Source: JBFXDI01 sp050181295 (GTDB lineage Bacteria > Pseudomonadota > Alphaproteobacteria > Rhizobiales > Aestuariivirgaceae). Taken from it: 16,864 bases of DNA. Positions 7,350 through 13,894 of this stretch are shown here, in pieces (the stretch's first letter is position 1; each line of letters starts with the position of its first letter). A program made the position numbers and the translations under genes. The notes beneath the pieces were generated by a model. It did no database searches and was not told the origin of the DNA. It saw nothing but the letters and a program-made list of their open reading frames with translations. The stretch is taken from positions 1-16,864 of the forward strand of contig JBFXDI010000092.1 of assembly GCA_050181295.1 (NCBI GenBank), given 5' to 3'.

Positions 7350-8264
7350 CTAGCGTCCCAATCCAGGCATGGTGAAGCCCGAGGCATCGAGCTTGCCCTT
7401 GAGTTCCGCCTGTTGCGCAGCCGTCAGCGCCACGAGCGGCGGGCGCACGGCCGACCACTCCCGATCGCCCGAATATTGCGCGATGACCCCTTTCAGCGCC
7501 GGGATCATGGGATAGGCCTGGATGGTCGTGCGCGTCGCGGTGAGCCTATCCTGGCGGGCGTCGGCGTCATCCGCCTCCCAGTTCCGGTAGAGGTCGACGA
7601 TGGGGCCCGGATTGACGTTGGCGGTGGCGCTGATGCAGCCAGCCCCGCCGCCCCGCATGTTGGCGAGCAGGAAGGTCTCGCTTCCCGCGAAGACATCGAA
7701 ATCAGGGAATGCGTCGAGCGTCGCCTTGGTGTTCGTCCAGTCGCCGGAGCTGTCCTTCGTGCCGACGACCGTGCCGGGATAGGCCTTGAGCAGCCGCTCG
7801 ATGAGCTTGAGGCTGATCGGCACCTGCGCAACGGGCGGGATGTGGTAGAGATAGACTTTCAGCCGCCGGTCGCCGACGCGCTGCACGACTTCCGAGAAGT
7901 AAGCGAAGAGCCCATCGTCACTGACCCCCTTGTAGTAGAAGGGCGGGAGCATGAGCACGCCGCCGCAGCCGAGCCCGACGGCATGCTTGGTGAGCTGCAC
8001 ACTGTCGGTGAGCGAGCAGCAGCCTGTCCCCGGCATCATCCGCGCCGGATCGAGGCCGGCCTCCACCACCGCCTCGAGCAGCTCCATGCGCTCGTCCGCG
8101 GACTGCGAATTAGCCTCGCTGTTCGTGCCGAAGAGCGCCAGTCCGCAATCCTGCGAGAGAAGCCAGCGGCAATGCGCCACGAGCCTCGCCGGATCCGGCG
8201 AGAGATCCTCGCGGAAGGGCGTGACGACCGGAGAAAGGACGCCTCGAATTCTTGCAGCGCTCAT
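7350..8264 (-). CDS. DapA/dihydrodipicolinate synthase family lyase (probable 2-keto-3-deoxy sugar-acid aldolase or dehydratase)
   Basis: 304 residues, a (beta/alpha)8 barrel of class I aldolase type. The Schiff-base lysine is K170 in GTKDSSGDW, and the catalytic tyrosine is Y140 in YLYHIPP. The substrate loop reads FGTNSEANS (45-53) instead of the GTTGE of true DapA, so lysine biosynthesis is unlikely. Relatives in sugar-acid clusters act on 2-keto-3-deoxy acids, either splitting them to pyruvate plus an aldehyde or dehydrating and decarboxylating them to alpha-ketoglutarate semialdehyde. The ATG at 8264 overlaps the lacI-type stop in an ATGA junction; the longer in-frame reading would run back through the regulator. 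It is expected to follow the dehydratase step. Which of the two reactions occurs cannot be told. Confidence 0.88.
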   Translation of the reverse strand: MSAARIRGVLSPVVTPFREDLSPDPARLVAHCRWLLSQDCGLALFGTNSEANSQSADERMELLEAVVEAGLDPARMMPGTGCCSLTDSVQLTKHAVGLGCGGVLMLPPFYYKGVSDDGLFAYFSEVVQRVGDRRLKVYLYHIPPVAQVPISLKLIERLLKAYPGTVVGTKDSSGDWTNTKATLDAFPDFDVFAGSETFLLANMRGGGAGCISATANVNPGPIVDLYRNWEADDADARQDRLTATRTTIQAYPMIPALKGVIAQYSGDREWSAVRPPLVALTAAQQAELKGKLDASGFTMPGLGR

Positions 8265-9376
8265 GCGGTTTCGCTCGACCTTGCGTTTGAGGTTGCGGGC
8301 TCGACGGACGGAGTACGGGCCGCGCCCGGCGGGCCGCTGCTCTCGCGCACGATGAGGTTGACGGGAACCTCGGTGGTGACGGCAAACGGTTGGCCGCCGA
8401 TCCTCGCCAGCAGGTATTCCGCCGCCCGGAGACCGATCTCCTCGGCCGGCACATGGATGGTGGTGAGCGAGGGTGCAATCTGGCCGGCGAATTCCAGATC
8501 GTCGAAGCCCACGATCGAGAGGTCGCGCGGCACGGCGATGCGGCGCCTGCCGCATTCGACCAGCGCTCCGAGCGCCAGCTGGTCATTGCCACAGACGATC
8601 GCGGTTGGCCGAGGCGTCATCGCGACCAGCGCGCGCAGCGCAAACTGTCCTTCGGCGATCCGGTAGGGCCGCTCAATCAGCATTTCCTTCGGGACCTCGA
8701 GTCCCCTGTCGCCCAGCGCCTGGCGCACGCCTTCGAGACGCGCCGCCGCGCGGTCGTTGTTGCGGGTGAGGCCGGCGATGACGGCGATGTGACGATGACC
8801 GAGGTCGAGGAGATGGTTGGCGAGCCGGCGTGCCGCCTCGGCATTGTCGAAACCGACGCATGGCGTGCCATCGTCGGTGAGCGTCCAGGTCACTACATAG
8901 GGAATGCGGCGCGCGTTCAGGAACTCGACGATCCGCGGATCGCGCTGGGCGCCGACGAGGATGATGCCGTCCACGCCATGCGCCACCAGCGCCTGGATAT
9001 GGTCGGCTTCCCGATCGGGGCTGTAGGCTGTGCTCGCGACCAGGAAGTTGTATCCGGCCTCGACCAGCCGGCGCTGGGCGGCCTCGGCCGTGATGGCGAA
9101 GTTCGTGTTCTCGATCGTCGGGACGATGGCGCCGATCGCATGCGCCTTCTGCGAGGCGAGCGCGCGCGCGGCGCCGTTCGGCACATAGCCGAGCTCGGCC
9201 ACGGCCTGGTCGATCCGGCGCCGGATGTCGTCGCTTACGGCGCCCGTGCGGTTGAGAGCACGCGAGACGGTCGCCCCCGAAACACCGACCGCGAGCGCCA
9301 CGTCCTCGACGCGCACGCGGTTGGAGCGGCGCCTCGGCGCCCGCTTCCTTGCCGGCCTCTCGGTCTTCTCGTCCAT
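8261..9376 (-). CDS. LacI/GalR-family transcriptional regulator
   Basis: 371 residues. A basic N-terminal tail (RKRAPRRR) precedes the LacI helix-turn-helix at residues 22-48 (VRVEDVALAVGVSGATVSRALN). The hinge region (YVPNGAARALASQKAHAIG) and a periplasmic-binding-protein-like sensor domain ending with VNLIVRESS follow. The ATG at 9376 is 16 bases after the udh stop (9393); the in-frame extension to 9595 runs inside udh and is not used. It is encoded inside the sugar-acid operon, so autoregulation is likely. Candidate operators with the AAGCGCTT-type core preferred by this family are at 11321-11332, 11612-11621 and 11625-11637, between the sugar operon and the transporter operon. The effector is unknown and is probably a pathway sugar or sugar acid. 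Confidence 0.93.
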   Translation of the reverse strand: MDEKTERPARKRAPRRRSNRVRVEDVALAVGVSGATVSRALNRTGAVSDDIRRRIDQAVAELGYVPNGAARALASQKAHAIGAIVPTIENTNFAITAEAAQRRLVEAGYNFLVASTAYSPDREADHIQALVAHGVDGIILVGAQRDPRIVEFLNARRIPYVVTWTLTDDGTPCVGFDNAEAARRLANHLLDLGHRHIAVIAGLTRNNDRAAARLEGVRQALGDRGLEVPKEMLIERPYRIAEGQFALRALVAMTPRPTAIVCGNDQLALGALVECGRRRIAVPRDLSIVGFDDLEFAGQIAPSLTTIHVPAEEIGLRAAEYLLARIGGQPFAVTTEVPVNLIVRESSGPPGAARTPSVEPATSNARSSETA

Positions 9377-9392
9377 GCCCGCAACATCCGCC

Positions 9393-10199
9393 TCAGTCGA
9401 TCCGGCCCGCGTCTCCTGTGAAATCGATGGCGCAGAAGGAACCGCCGTGAAACTGGCGGGACAACGCGTCCTCCACCGGCGCGCCTGCAAGGCTCGCCGC
9501 GAGATCCTCGGCCCGGTCCTTGGGCGCGTAGCCCAGCCACTCCAGCCCGGCGTTGCTCCAGAAGTTGGTGGCGTTGTCGGAGACGCCGTAGACAATGAGA
9601 AAGCGATAGTCGGGCGCCTCGATGCAGCGGCGGAAGAGCTGCACCGCGTCGCGATGGCTGAGCCAGGTCGCGAGCTGGCGACGGTCTTCCGGCCGGGCGC
9701 GGAACGATCCGATGCGGAGGCACGCGACGCTCAAGGCATACTTGTCGGCATAGAGCCGGCCGATCGCCTCCCCGAACACCTTGGTCACACCGTAGAGCGT
9801 GTCGGGGCGCATTTCGGCCCGGGCATCCGCCATCACCTCGCGGCGCAGGAAGCCCACGACGTGATTGGAGGAGGCGAAGACGACGCGATTCACGCCGGTC
9901 CGGCGCGCGGCCTCGAAGACGTTGCGTGTGGCGACGATGTTGTTGCGCAGCAGCCTTTCCCAGGCGTCCTCTTCCGGCTCGTTCGGGATGCCCGCCAGAT
10001 GGACCACGCAGTCCATGCCCCGGCAGGCATCGACAGTCGCCTCGAGATCGTTGCCGTCGAAGGTCACGCACTCCTCTCCCTGGGCCGCCGGCGCCTGGGG
10101 CACGATGTCGGCAAGGCGCAGGAGTTCGTAGCGGCCGGCAAGGCCCTCCCGCAGCACACGGCCGATGTCGCCGGCCGCGCCGGTGATCAGCAGCTTCAT
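9393..10199 (-). CDS. udh: Uronate dehydrogenase-like NAD(P)-dependent oxidoreductase (extended SDR)
   Basis: 268 residues. The Rossmann motif TGAAGDIG is at 6-13, the SDR triad region ASSNH at 109-113, and YGVTK with Y136 and K140. Compared from memory with Agrobacterium Udh, S111, H113, Y136, S165 (RIGS) and R174 fall at the same numbers, and the segments ATWLSHRD, FQGG/FHGG and LGYAPKD correspond. R174 is the residue I recall as holding the substrate carboxylate, which favours a hexuronate-like substrate; a position near S75 is not conserved. Udh oxidises the hemiacetal C1 of uronic acids to aldaro-lactones with NAD+. The ATG at 10199 overlaps the dehydratase stop (ATGA). The lactonase in the operon is the natural next step. 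A neutral aldose cannot be excluded. Confidence 0.82.
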   Translation of the reverse strand: MKLLITGAAGDIGRVLREGLAGRYELLRLADIVPQAPAAQGEECVTFDGNDLEATVDACRGMDCVVHLAGIPNEPEEDAWERLLRNNIVATRNVFEAARRTGVNRVVFASSNHVVGFLRREVMADARAEMRPDTLYGVTKVFGEAIGRLYADKYALSVACLRIGSFRARPEDRRQLATWLSHRDAVQLFRRCIEAPDYRFLIVYGVSDNATNFWSNAGLEWLGYAPKDRAEDLAASLAGAPVEDALSRQFHGGSFCAIDFTGDAGRID

Positions 10200-11350
10200 G
10201 CCGCCGCCCTGCCCTTGCCCATCTCGATGACCTGCCAGGGATCGGACGCAAAGGACGACAAGGCCTTCTCGTCGAAGCCGAAGCCGAGGCCAGGCCCCTC
10301 GGGAAGGACCAGCCCGCCGTCGCGGACCTCGAGCTGCCGGTCGATGAGGCGGCGGAAGTTCAGGACCTCGCTGTCCGGGAAGAACTCCACGAACTGGCCG
10401 TTGGGCGATGAGGCCACGAGATGGATGTGGAGGTCGTGGAACCAGTGCGGGCACATGTTCACGCCGAAGCTCGCAGCCGTTGCCGCAATGCGCCGCCACT
10501 CGGTGATGCCGCCGCAGACCGCGGCATCCGCCTGCAGGATCGCGGCCGCGCCCTTCTCCAGCAGCTCCTTGAAGCGCCAGCGGCCGACCTCGATCTCGCC
10601 CGTTGCCACCGTCACGGGGGTCGCCGCGGCAAGGCGCGCGTGGTTGTCGATGTCGTCGGGACCGAAGGGCTCCTCGATCCAGTAGGGATCGTAAGGCTCA
10701 TAGGCGCGAAGGTGGCGCAGCGCCGTCGGAAGATCCTTCCAGGCGTTGTTGGCGTCGAGCATGAGCAGCACGTCGGGGCCGATCGCCTCGCGGGCCGCCC
10801 TGACCCGTGCCTCCTCCTGGCGCTCGTCGAGGCCGCCGACCTTCATCTTGACCGCCCGGAAGCCCATGGCGACGTAGCGCGCCATCTCCTCGCCGAGCAT
10901 CTTCGGTGTCTTGCCGTCGATATAGTAACCGCCGCTCGCATAGGCGGGCACGACGCCCAAGCGATGCGCGCCCAGATACTTGTAGAGCGGAAGACCCGCT
11001 GCCCTGGCATTGCGGTCCCACATCGCGGTGTCGAGAATAGAGAGCGCCCGCATGACTGCGCCGGCGCGTCCCTGGAGCAGCGCCTCGCCGTACATTCGCT
11101 CCCAGTGATGCTCGGTCGCGTGGCAGTCCTCGCCGACCAGCAGCGGCGCCAGCAGGTCGACGACGGCCTTGGTGACAAGCCCGCCGGCGTTGTTGCCGCC
11201 GTAGCAGAAGCCGATCCCCTCCACGTCGTCGTCGCCGCGCACCCGCACGACCGCATATTCCCGCGCCAGGACGCGCCGCGTTGAGAACGTGGTGGGCACG
11301 TTGAGCGGCACCCTGATAGTGGAAGCGCTTACACTTTTGATGCGAGTCAA
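10196..11350 (-). CDS. Enolase-superfamily (mandelate racemase subgroup) sugar-acid dehydratase or cycloisomerase
   Basis: 384 residues from a TTG at 11350. The MR-type KxK is at K168-M-K170. The metal ligands are D199 (LDANNAW), E226 (WIEEP) and E252 (ATGE), and the opposite-face Asp/His pair appears as D275 (QADAAVCGG) and H302 (MCPHWFHD). The family abstracts the proton alpha to a carboxylate, and acid-sugar dehydratases and galactarolactone cycloisomerase belong here. With udh, lactonase and a DapA-type lyase it fits an oxidative sugar-acid route. The start is uncertain because there is no in-frame ATG near the N-terminus. TTG 11350 begins at the conserved first beta strand (TRIKSVSASTIRVPL), while TTG 11386 would add 12 residues without a ribosome site. 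A LacI-type box lies within the first ten codons. It is the first gene of the six-gene operon. Confidence 0.85.
   Translation of the reverse strand: MTRIKSVSASTIRVPLNVPTTFSTRRVLAREYAVVRVRGDDDVEGIGFCYGGNNAGGLVTKAVVDLLAPLLVGEDCHATEHHWERMYGEALLQGRAGAVMRALSILDTAMWDRNARAAGLPLYKYLGAHRLGVVPAYASGGYYIDGKTPKMLGEEMARYVAMGFRAVKMKVGGLDERQEEARVRAAREAIGPDVLLMLDANNAWKDLPTALRHLRAYEPYDPYWIEEPFGPDDIDNHARLAAATPVTVATGEIEVGRWRFKELLEKGAAAILQADAAVCGGITEWRRIAATAASFGVNMCPHWFHDLHIHLVASSPNGQFVEFFPDSEVLNFRRLIDRQLEVRDGGLVLPEGPGLGFGFDEKALSSFASDPWQVIEMGKGRAAA
11321..11332. promoter_or_regulatory. Putative LacI operator within the dehydratase 5' end
   Basis: GGAAGCGCTTAC with a perfect AAGCGCTT core (11323-11330), the typical LacI-family shape with a central CG. 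It overlaps codons 7-10 of the dehydratase gene when that starts at 11350. Its centre is 305 bases from the box at 11625-11637, a distance suited to looping between the two operons. Confidence 0.55.
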
Positions 11351-11441
11351 CGTCCCGATCCCATTCCAAATTGTGGCTTCAGCCAAGGAAAAGCCAGTTT
11401 TCCGCGATTTACGTAAGTCTGCTGCAAGATCACTCGGCCCC

Positions 11442-11471
11442 TAGATCGGCACAGAGCAACCGGGATGTCAA
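11442..11471 (-). promoter_or_regulatory. Possible promoter of the sugar-acid operon
   Basis: A perfect TTGACA on the minus strand (11471-11466), then 18 bases and GATCTA (11447-11442), a poor -10. It would give a leader of roughly 85 bases before the TTG start at 11350. It is the best -35 found on this strand of the region, but the -10 makes it uncertain. Confidence 0.3.
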
Positions 11472-11519
11472 GCCATCAGAAAAGCGGAAGCATTTGCAAT
11501 TTCGAGCCGGATGAACCAA

Positions 11520-11560
11520 CGAGTATTTCATTTTTTTGTTTATTTTCATATATATATCTC
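11520..11560. other. AT-rich tract in the divergent promoter region
   Basis: About forty bases almost without G or C, with a run of eight T (11530-11537 region) and alternating TATATATAT (11550-11557 region), in a window that is otherwise strongly GC-rich. It lies just upstream of the transporter promoter and could be an UP element, a bent or easily melted segment, or a nucleoid-protein site. Confidence 0.5.
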
Positions 11561-11576
11561 ATCCTAGCATGCACCG

Positions 11577-11596
11577 ATAATCGTTTGCATGCAAAG
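11577..11596 (+). promoter_or_regulatory. ATAAT plus putative operator GTTTGCATGCAAAG, site 3 of 3
   Basis: ATAATC (11577-11582) followed by GTTTGCATGCAAAG (11583-11596), whose core TTTGCATGCAAA is a perfect 12-base palindrome. From ATAAT through CAAA it differs from site 1 (minus strand 4494-4476) at a single base. It points toward the transporter operon, as sites 1 and 2 point toward their genes, and sits directly upstream of the TTGACG element. Confidence 0.6.
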
Positions 11597-11598
11597 GG

Positions 11599-11627
11599 TT
11601 GACGGCCTGTCTGAGCGCTTCTAATGT
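11599..11627 (+). promoter_or_regulatory. Probable sigma-70-type promoter of the transporter operon
   Basis: TTGACG (11599-11604), a 17-base spacer and TAATGT (11622-11627). The -10 is only a moderate match. Two AGCGCT boxes fall on the spacer end and just after the -10, and site 3 of the other motif touches the -35, so two different regulators may act here. An alternative -10 is GATAAT at 11576-11581, which lacks a good -35. Confidence 0.5.
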
Positions 11628-11637
11628 AAGCGCTAAG
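11612..11637. promoter_or_regulatory. Tandem putative LacI operators at the transporter promoter
   Basis: TGAGCGCTTC (11612-11621) and TGTAAGCGCTAAG (11625-11637). Both carry AGCGCT, with centres 15 bases apart, and overlap the -10 region. The second shares GTAAGCGCT with the reverse strand of the box at 11321-11332. The LacI-family protein encoded at 8261-9376 is the obvious candidate to bind them. Confidence 0.55.
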
Positions 11638-11691
11638 AAGGCTGTTAGCCATTTTTCGTGTCGTTAGCCAAGACCACAGGAGGGTGAGGCG

Positions 11692-12780
11692 ATGATGTGC
11701 TGGAGGATGTCCAGAAGGCAGTTTGCCGGTCTGGCGATGAGCGTGGCGGTTCTGGGCTTCGCAGGCATGGCAGCTCCCGCGCCAGCCATGGCCGACGAAG
11801 TCCGGGTCATGAACTGGAAGGGCTGGGGCACCGACGAAGCCTGGGCCGTCTCCGAGTTCGAGAAGAAGACCGGAACCAAGGTGGTGCACGACTACATCAC
11901 CTCCTATCCGGAAGTCTTCGTGAAGCTCAGGACCAATCCCGGCTATTACGACGTGGTGGTGCTCAACGCCGCCTTCGTGGGCCAGGCCGCCAAGGAAGGC
12001 CTGATCCAGCCGATCGACACGGCGCAGATCTCCAACTTCGCCGATCTCTATCCCGACATGCGCGACGCGCCGGCGCTCAACATCGACGGCAAGGTTTATG
12101 CCGTATCCTGGATCTGGGGCGGCACGTCGGTGACCTACGACACCAACGTCTTCAAGGAGCCGCCGACATCGCTCGAGGTGCTCTGGGATCCGGCGCACAA
12201 GGGCCGCGTATGCTGGCGCGACGATCCGGAAGACTCCGTGCGCTTCGCGGCGCTGGCACTCGGTCAGAATCCCGACCAGCCGCAGGACATGAATGCCATC
12301 AAGGAGAAGCTTCGGGAGCTGAAGCCCCAGATCAAGGCCTTCTGGAAGTCGGAGGACGAGTGGCGCAAGCTCGTCGCCGCGAAGGAGTGCGATCTCTCGA
12401 TCTTCTGGACCAGCAGCGCCGAGAAGGCGGTCGTCGAGGACAAGCTGCCGGTCAAATACATCGTCGCCAAGGAAGGCGCGATCGGATTCCGCGACGGCCT
12501 CACCATCGCCGCCAATGCGCCGAACCTCAAGGCCGCCAACGCCTTCATCGACTACATGGTCAGCAAGGATTTCTATGCCGGTTGGGTGAAGGCCGGCGGC
12601 GCGCCCGTGGCGGCCAACTCCAAGGCCGTCGAGCAGTTGCCGGAAAGCTCGCTCACCCGCGAGGTTCTGGCGCTGCCTGAGAACCTGAAGAGGGTCAACT
12701 TCAAAGGACCGCTCTCCGACGAGCAGCGCCAGACCTATCTCGACCTCTGGCAGGAGACCAAGGCCTACTTCGCCGAATAG
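11692..12780 (+). CDS. ABC transporter periplasmic substrate-binding protein, spermidine/putrescine (PotD/PotF) type, Tat-exported
   Basis: 362 residues. An AGGAGGG ribosome site at 11678-11684 sits 7 bases before the ATG. The leader carries a twin-arginine pattern, SRRQF (7-11), then a hydrophobic stretch and a likely cleavage after AMA (32-34) before DEVRVMNW, so the protein is probably exported folded by Tat. The mature part is a PotD-like two-lobe binding protein: NWKGW, the DVVVLNAAFV strand, SWIWGGTSVTYDTN, and CWRDDPEDSV, which aligns with the PotD segment carrying D168 and E171. The Glu position appears to be Asp here. PotD-type proteins bind polyamines, but the group also takes many other small, often cationic compounds. 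It is followed by a stable hairpin and then the ARH gene. The ligand is unknown. Confidence 0.92.
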   Translation: MMCWRMSRRQFAGLAMSVAVLGFAGMAAPAPAMADEVRVMNWKGWGTDEAWAVSEFEKKTGTKVVHDYITSYPEVFVKLRTNPGYYDVVVLNAAFVGQAAKEGLIQPIDTAQISNFADLYPDMRDAPALNIDGKVYAVSWIWGGTSVTYDTNVFKEPPTSLEVLWDPAHKGRVCWRDDPEDSVRFAALALGQNPDQPQDMNAIKEKLRELKPQIKAFWKSEDEWRKLVAAKECDLSIFWTSSAEKAVVEDKLPVKYIVAKEGAIGFRDGLTIAANAPNLKAANAFIDYMVSKDFYAGWVKAGGAPVAANSKAVEQLPESSLTREVLALPENLKRVNFKGPLSDEQRQTYLDLWQETKAYFAE

Positions 12781-12804
12781 CGTCGGCAATCCCTGTCTTT
12801 TGTT

Positions 12805-12830
12805 GGGGAGGGGTCGTGAGGCCCCTCCCC
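12805..12830 (+). terminator. Intercistronic stem-loop after the binding-protein gene
   Basis: GGGGAGGGG (12805-12813) and CCCCTCCCC (12822-12830) form a perfect nine-base stem with an eight-base loop, followed by TCTTC rather than a run of T. Such hairpins after a binding-protein gene often protect its mRNA or cause partial termination, so that more binding protein than permease is made. The stem also buries the G-rich sequence that could serve as a ribosome site for a GTG at 12816. Confidence 0.7.
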
Positions 12831-12848
12831 TCTTCGGAGCCCTTCTTG

Positions 12849-13853
12849 ATGCCCTTCTCCGACCTCTCCAAGCTCGAGCGTCATGCGCTGGCCTGCCTGG
12901 CTTTCGGCGCCATCGGGGATGCGATGGGAACGCCGACCGAACTGCTCGAGCCCGGTGAGATCGAGCAGCGCTTCGGCTGGGTCGAGACATTCGAAGGCGA
13001 CGGCACCGACGACTCGATCATGCGCGACTTCCTGGCCGCGGCCATGGTCAAGACCGGCGGCTACGCGACGGCCGACGACTGGGCCGTTGAATGGCAGGCC
13101 AACCGCGCCATGATCTTCGGCGACAAGATCTCGAAGTTCTTTCCCTCCGTCCTGCACGCGGCCGAAAAGCTCAACCGGGGCTATCTGCCCTGCGTCATCG
13201 CCGAAGGCACGATGCCGAGCACCACCTCGGCCATGGCGATCTCGCCCGTCGGCATCGTCAATGCCGGGCATCCGCGCGCCGCCGCCGCGCAGGCGATGGA
13301 GATCGCGAGCCTCATCCATGTCACCGACGTCGCCTTCTGCCAGGACTCGGCCGCGGCCGTGGCGGCTGCCATCGCCGTGGCGCTCCGGCCCGGCGCAACG
13401 GTCGATGCCGTCATCCAGGCAGGGCTCGACGCCATCCGCCCCTGGAGCGGAAAGGAGATGTCGGGGCTCATCTCCAACGCCCTGGCGCTGGCGTCCTCTT
13501 CCGACGACTACAAGGCCTTCCGCTCGGCTTATCACCAAAGATTCCGGCGGCCCATCTTCTGCGACTGCCGCGAGACGGTGCCGGCGGCCTTCGGCATTGT
13601 GCAACTGGCAAAAGGCGACCCCTGGCAGGCGGTCATGCTGGGCGCGAACTTCGGACGCGACACCGACACCATCGCCTGCATGGCGGGCGCCATCTGCGGC
13701 GCGCTGGCCGGGATCGATGCGGATGTCGAAGCGAAGCTTGCGCTGCTGCCCGCCTCGGGCCTCGACCTCCAGAGAAAGCTTGCGAAGGACCTGGTCGCGG
13801 TGCGCAACCGGCGGGCGGAGGCCGAGCGGCAGGCGCTCGCCAGCGCCTACTAG
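12849..13853 (+). CDS. ADP-ribosylglycohydrolase (ARH/DraG) family protein
   Basis: 334 residues. The family hallmarks are present: GAIGDAMG (20-27), the first metal motif GTDDS (52-56), ISPVGIVNAGHP (131-142), and the second metal motif GRDTDTIACMAGAICGA (269-285), with D271 and D273; the usual GGDTDT reads GRDTDT. The fold uses two Mg2+ ions to hydrolyse glycosidic bonds at C1 of ADP-ribose or related ribosides. Lying between binding-protein and permease genes, it probably acts on the imported compound rather than on ADP-ribosylated protein. The ATG at 12849 follows GGAG at 12836-12839. A GTG at 12816 would add 11 residues, but its ribosome site and start codon lie in the hairpin. There is no signal peptide, so it is cytoplasmic. 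The substrate is not known. Confidence 0.88.
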   Translation: MPFSDLSKLERHALACLAFGAIGDAMGTPTELLEPGEIEQRFGWVETFEGDGTDDSIMRDFLAAAMVKTGGYATADDWAVEWQANRAMIFGDKISKFFPSVLHAAEKLNRGYLPCVIAEGTMPSTTSAMAISPVGIVNAGHPRAAAAQAMEIASLIHVTDVAFCQDSAAAVAAAIAVALRPGATVDAVIQAGLDAIRPWSGKEMSGLISNALALASSSDDYKAFRSAYHQRFRRPIFCDCRETVPAAFGIVQLAKGDPWQAVMLGANFGRDTDTIACMAGAICGALAGIDADVEAKLALLPASGLDLQRKLAKDLVAVRNRRAEAERQALASAY

Positions 13854-13894
13854 ACGACGCCGGTTCGGCGCCATTCGGGGAGGAACATCCAGCA

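Larger units (their letters stand above)
11351..11691. other. Divergent intergenic control region between the sugar-acid operon and the transporter operon
   Basis: 341 bases without a supported gene; the long reading frame that crosses it on the minus strand is a shadow of the binding-protein gene. It holds the probable promoters of both operons, one site of the ATAAT/GTTTGCATGCAAAG type, two AGCGCT boxes, an AT-rich tract at about 11520-11560 and a TTACGTAA palindrome at 11409-11416 of unknown meaning. The third AGCGCT box lies just outside, within the first dehydratase codons. Confidence 0.7.

Noticed and set aside
9377..9595. Extended LacI-type protein of 444 residues
   Set aside because: The added residues are an out-of-frame reading of the udh gene. 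The helix-turn-helix starts about 20 residues after ATG 9376, as expected for the family.
11409..11416. TTACGTAA palindrome as an operator
   Set aside because: It is a single short copy with no partner elsewhere in the control regions, so it is not supported.
11476..12990. 504-residue minus-strand frame across the divergent region and binding-protein gene
   Set aside because: It is low-complexity shadow coding opposite a gene with clear signal peptide, ribosome site and PotD-like motifs, and it crosses the AT-rich promoter region.
12849..13853. ARH as DraG, the nitrogenase reductase-activating enzyme
   Set aside because: There are no nif or draT genes nearby, and the gene sits in a transporter operon. 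Only the fold and metal motifs are shared.
13091..13894. Upstream in-frame extension of the PotB-type permease to 554 residues
   Set aside because: The extension is the arginine-rich alternate frame of the ARH gene. The permease has a good ribosome site at 13877-13884 and a normal length from 13895.
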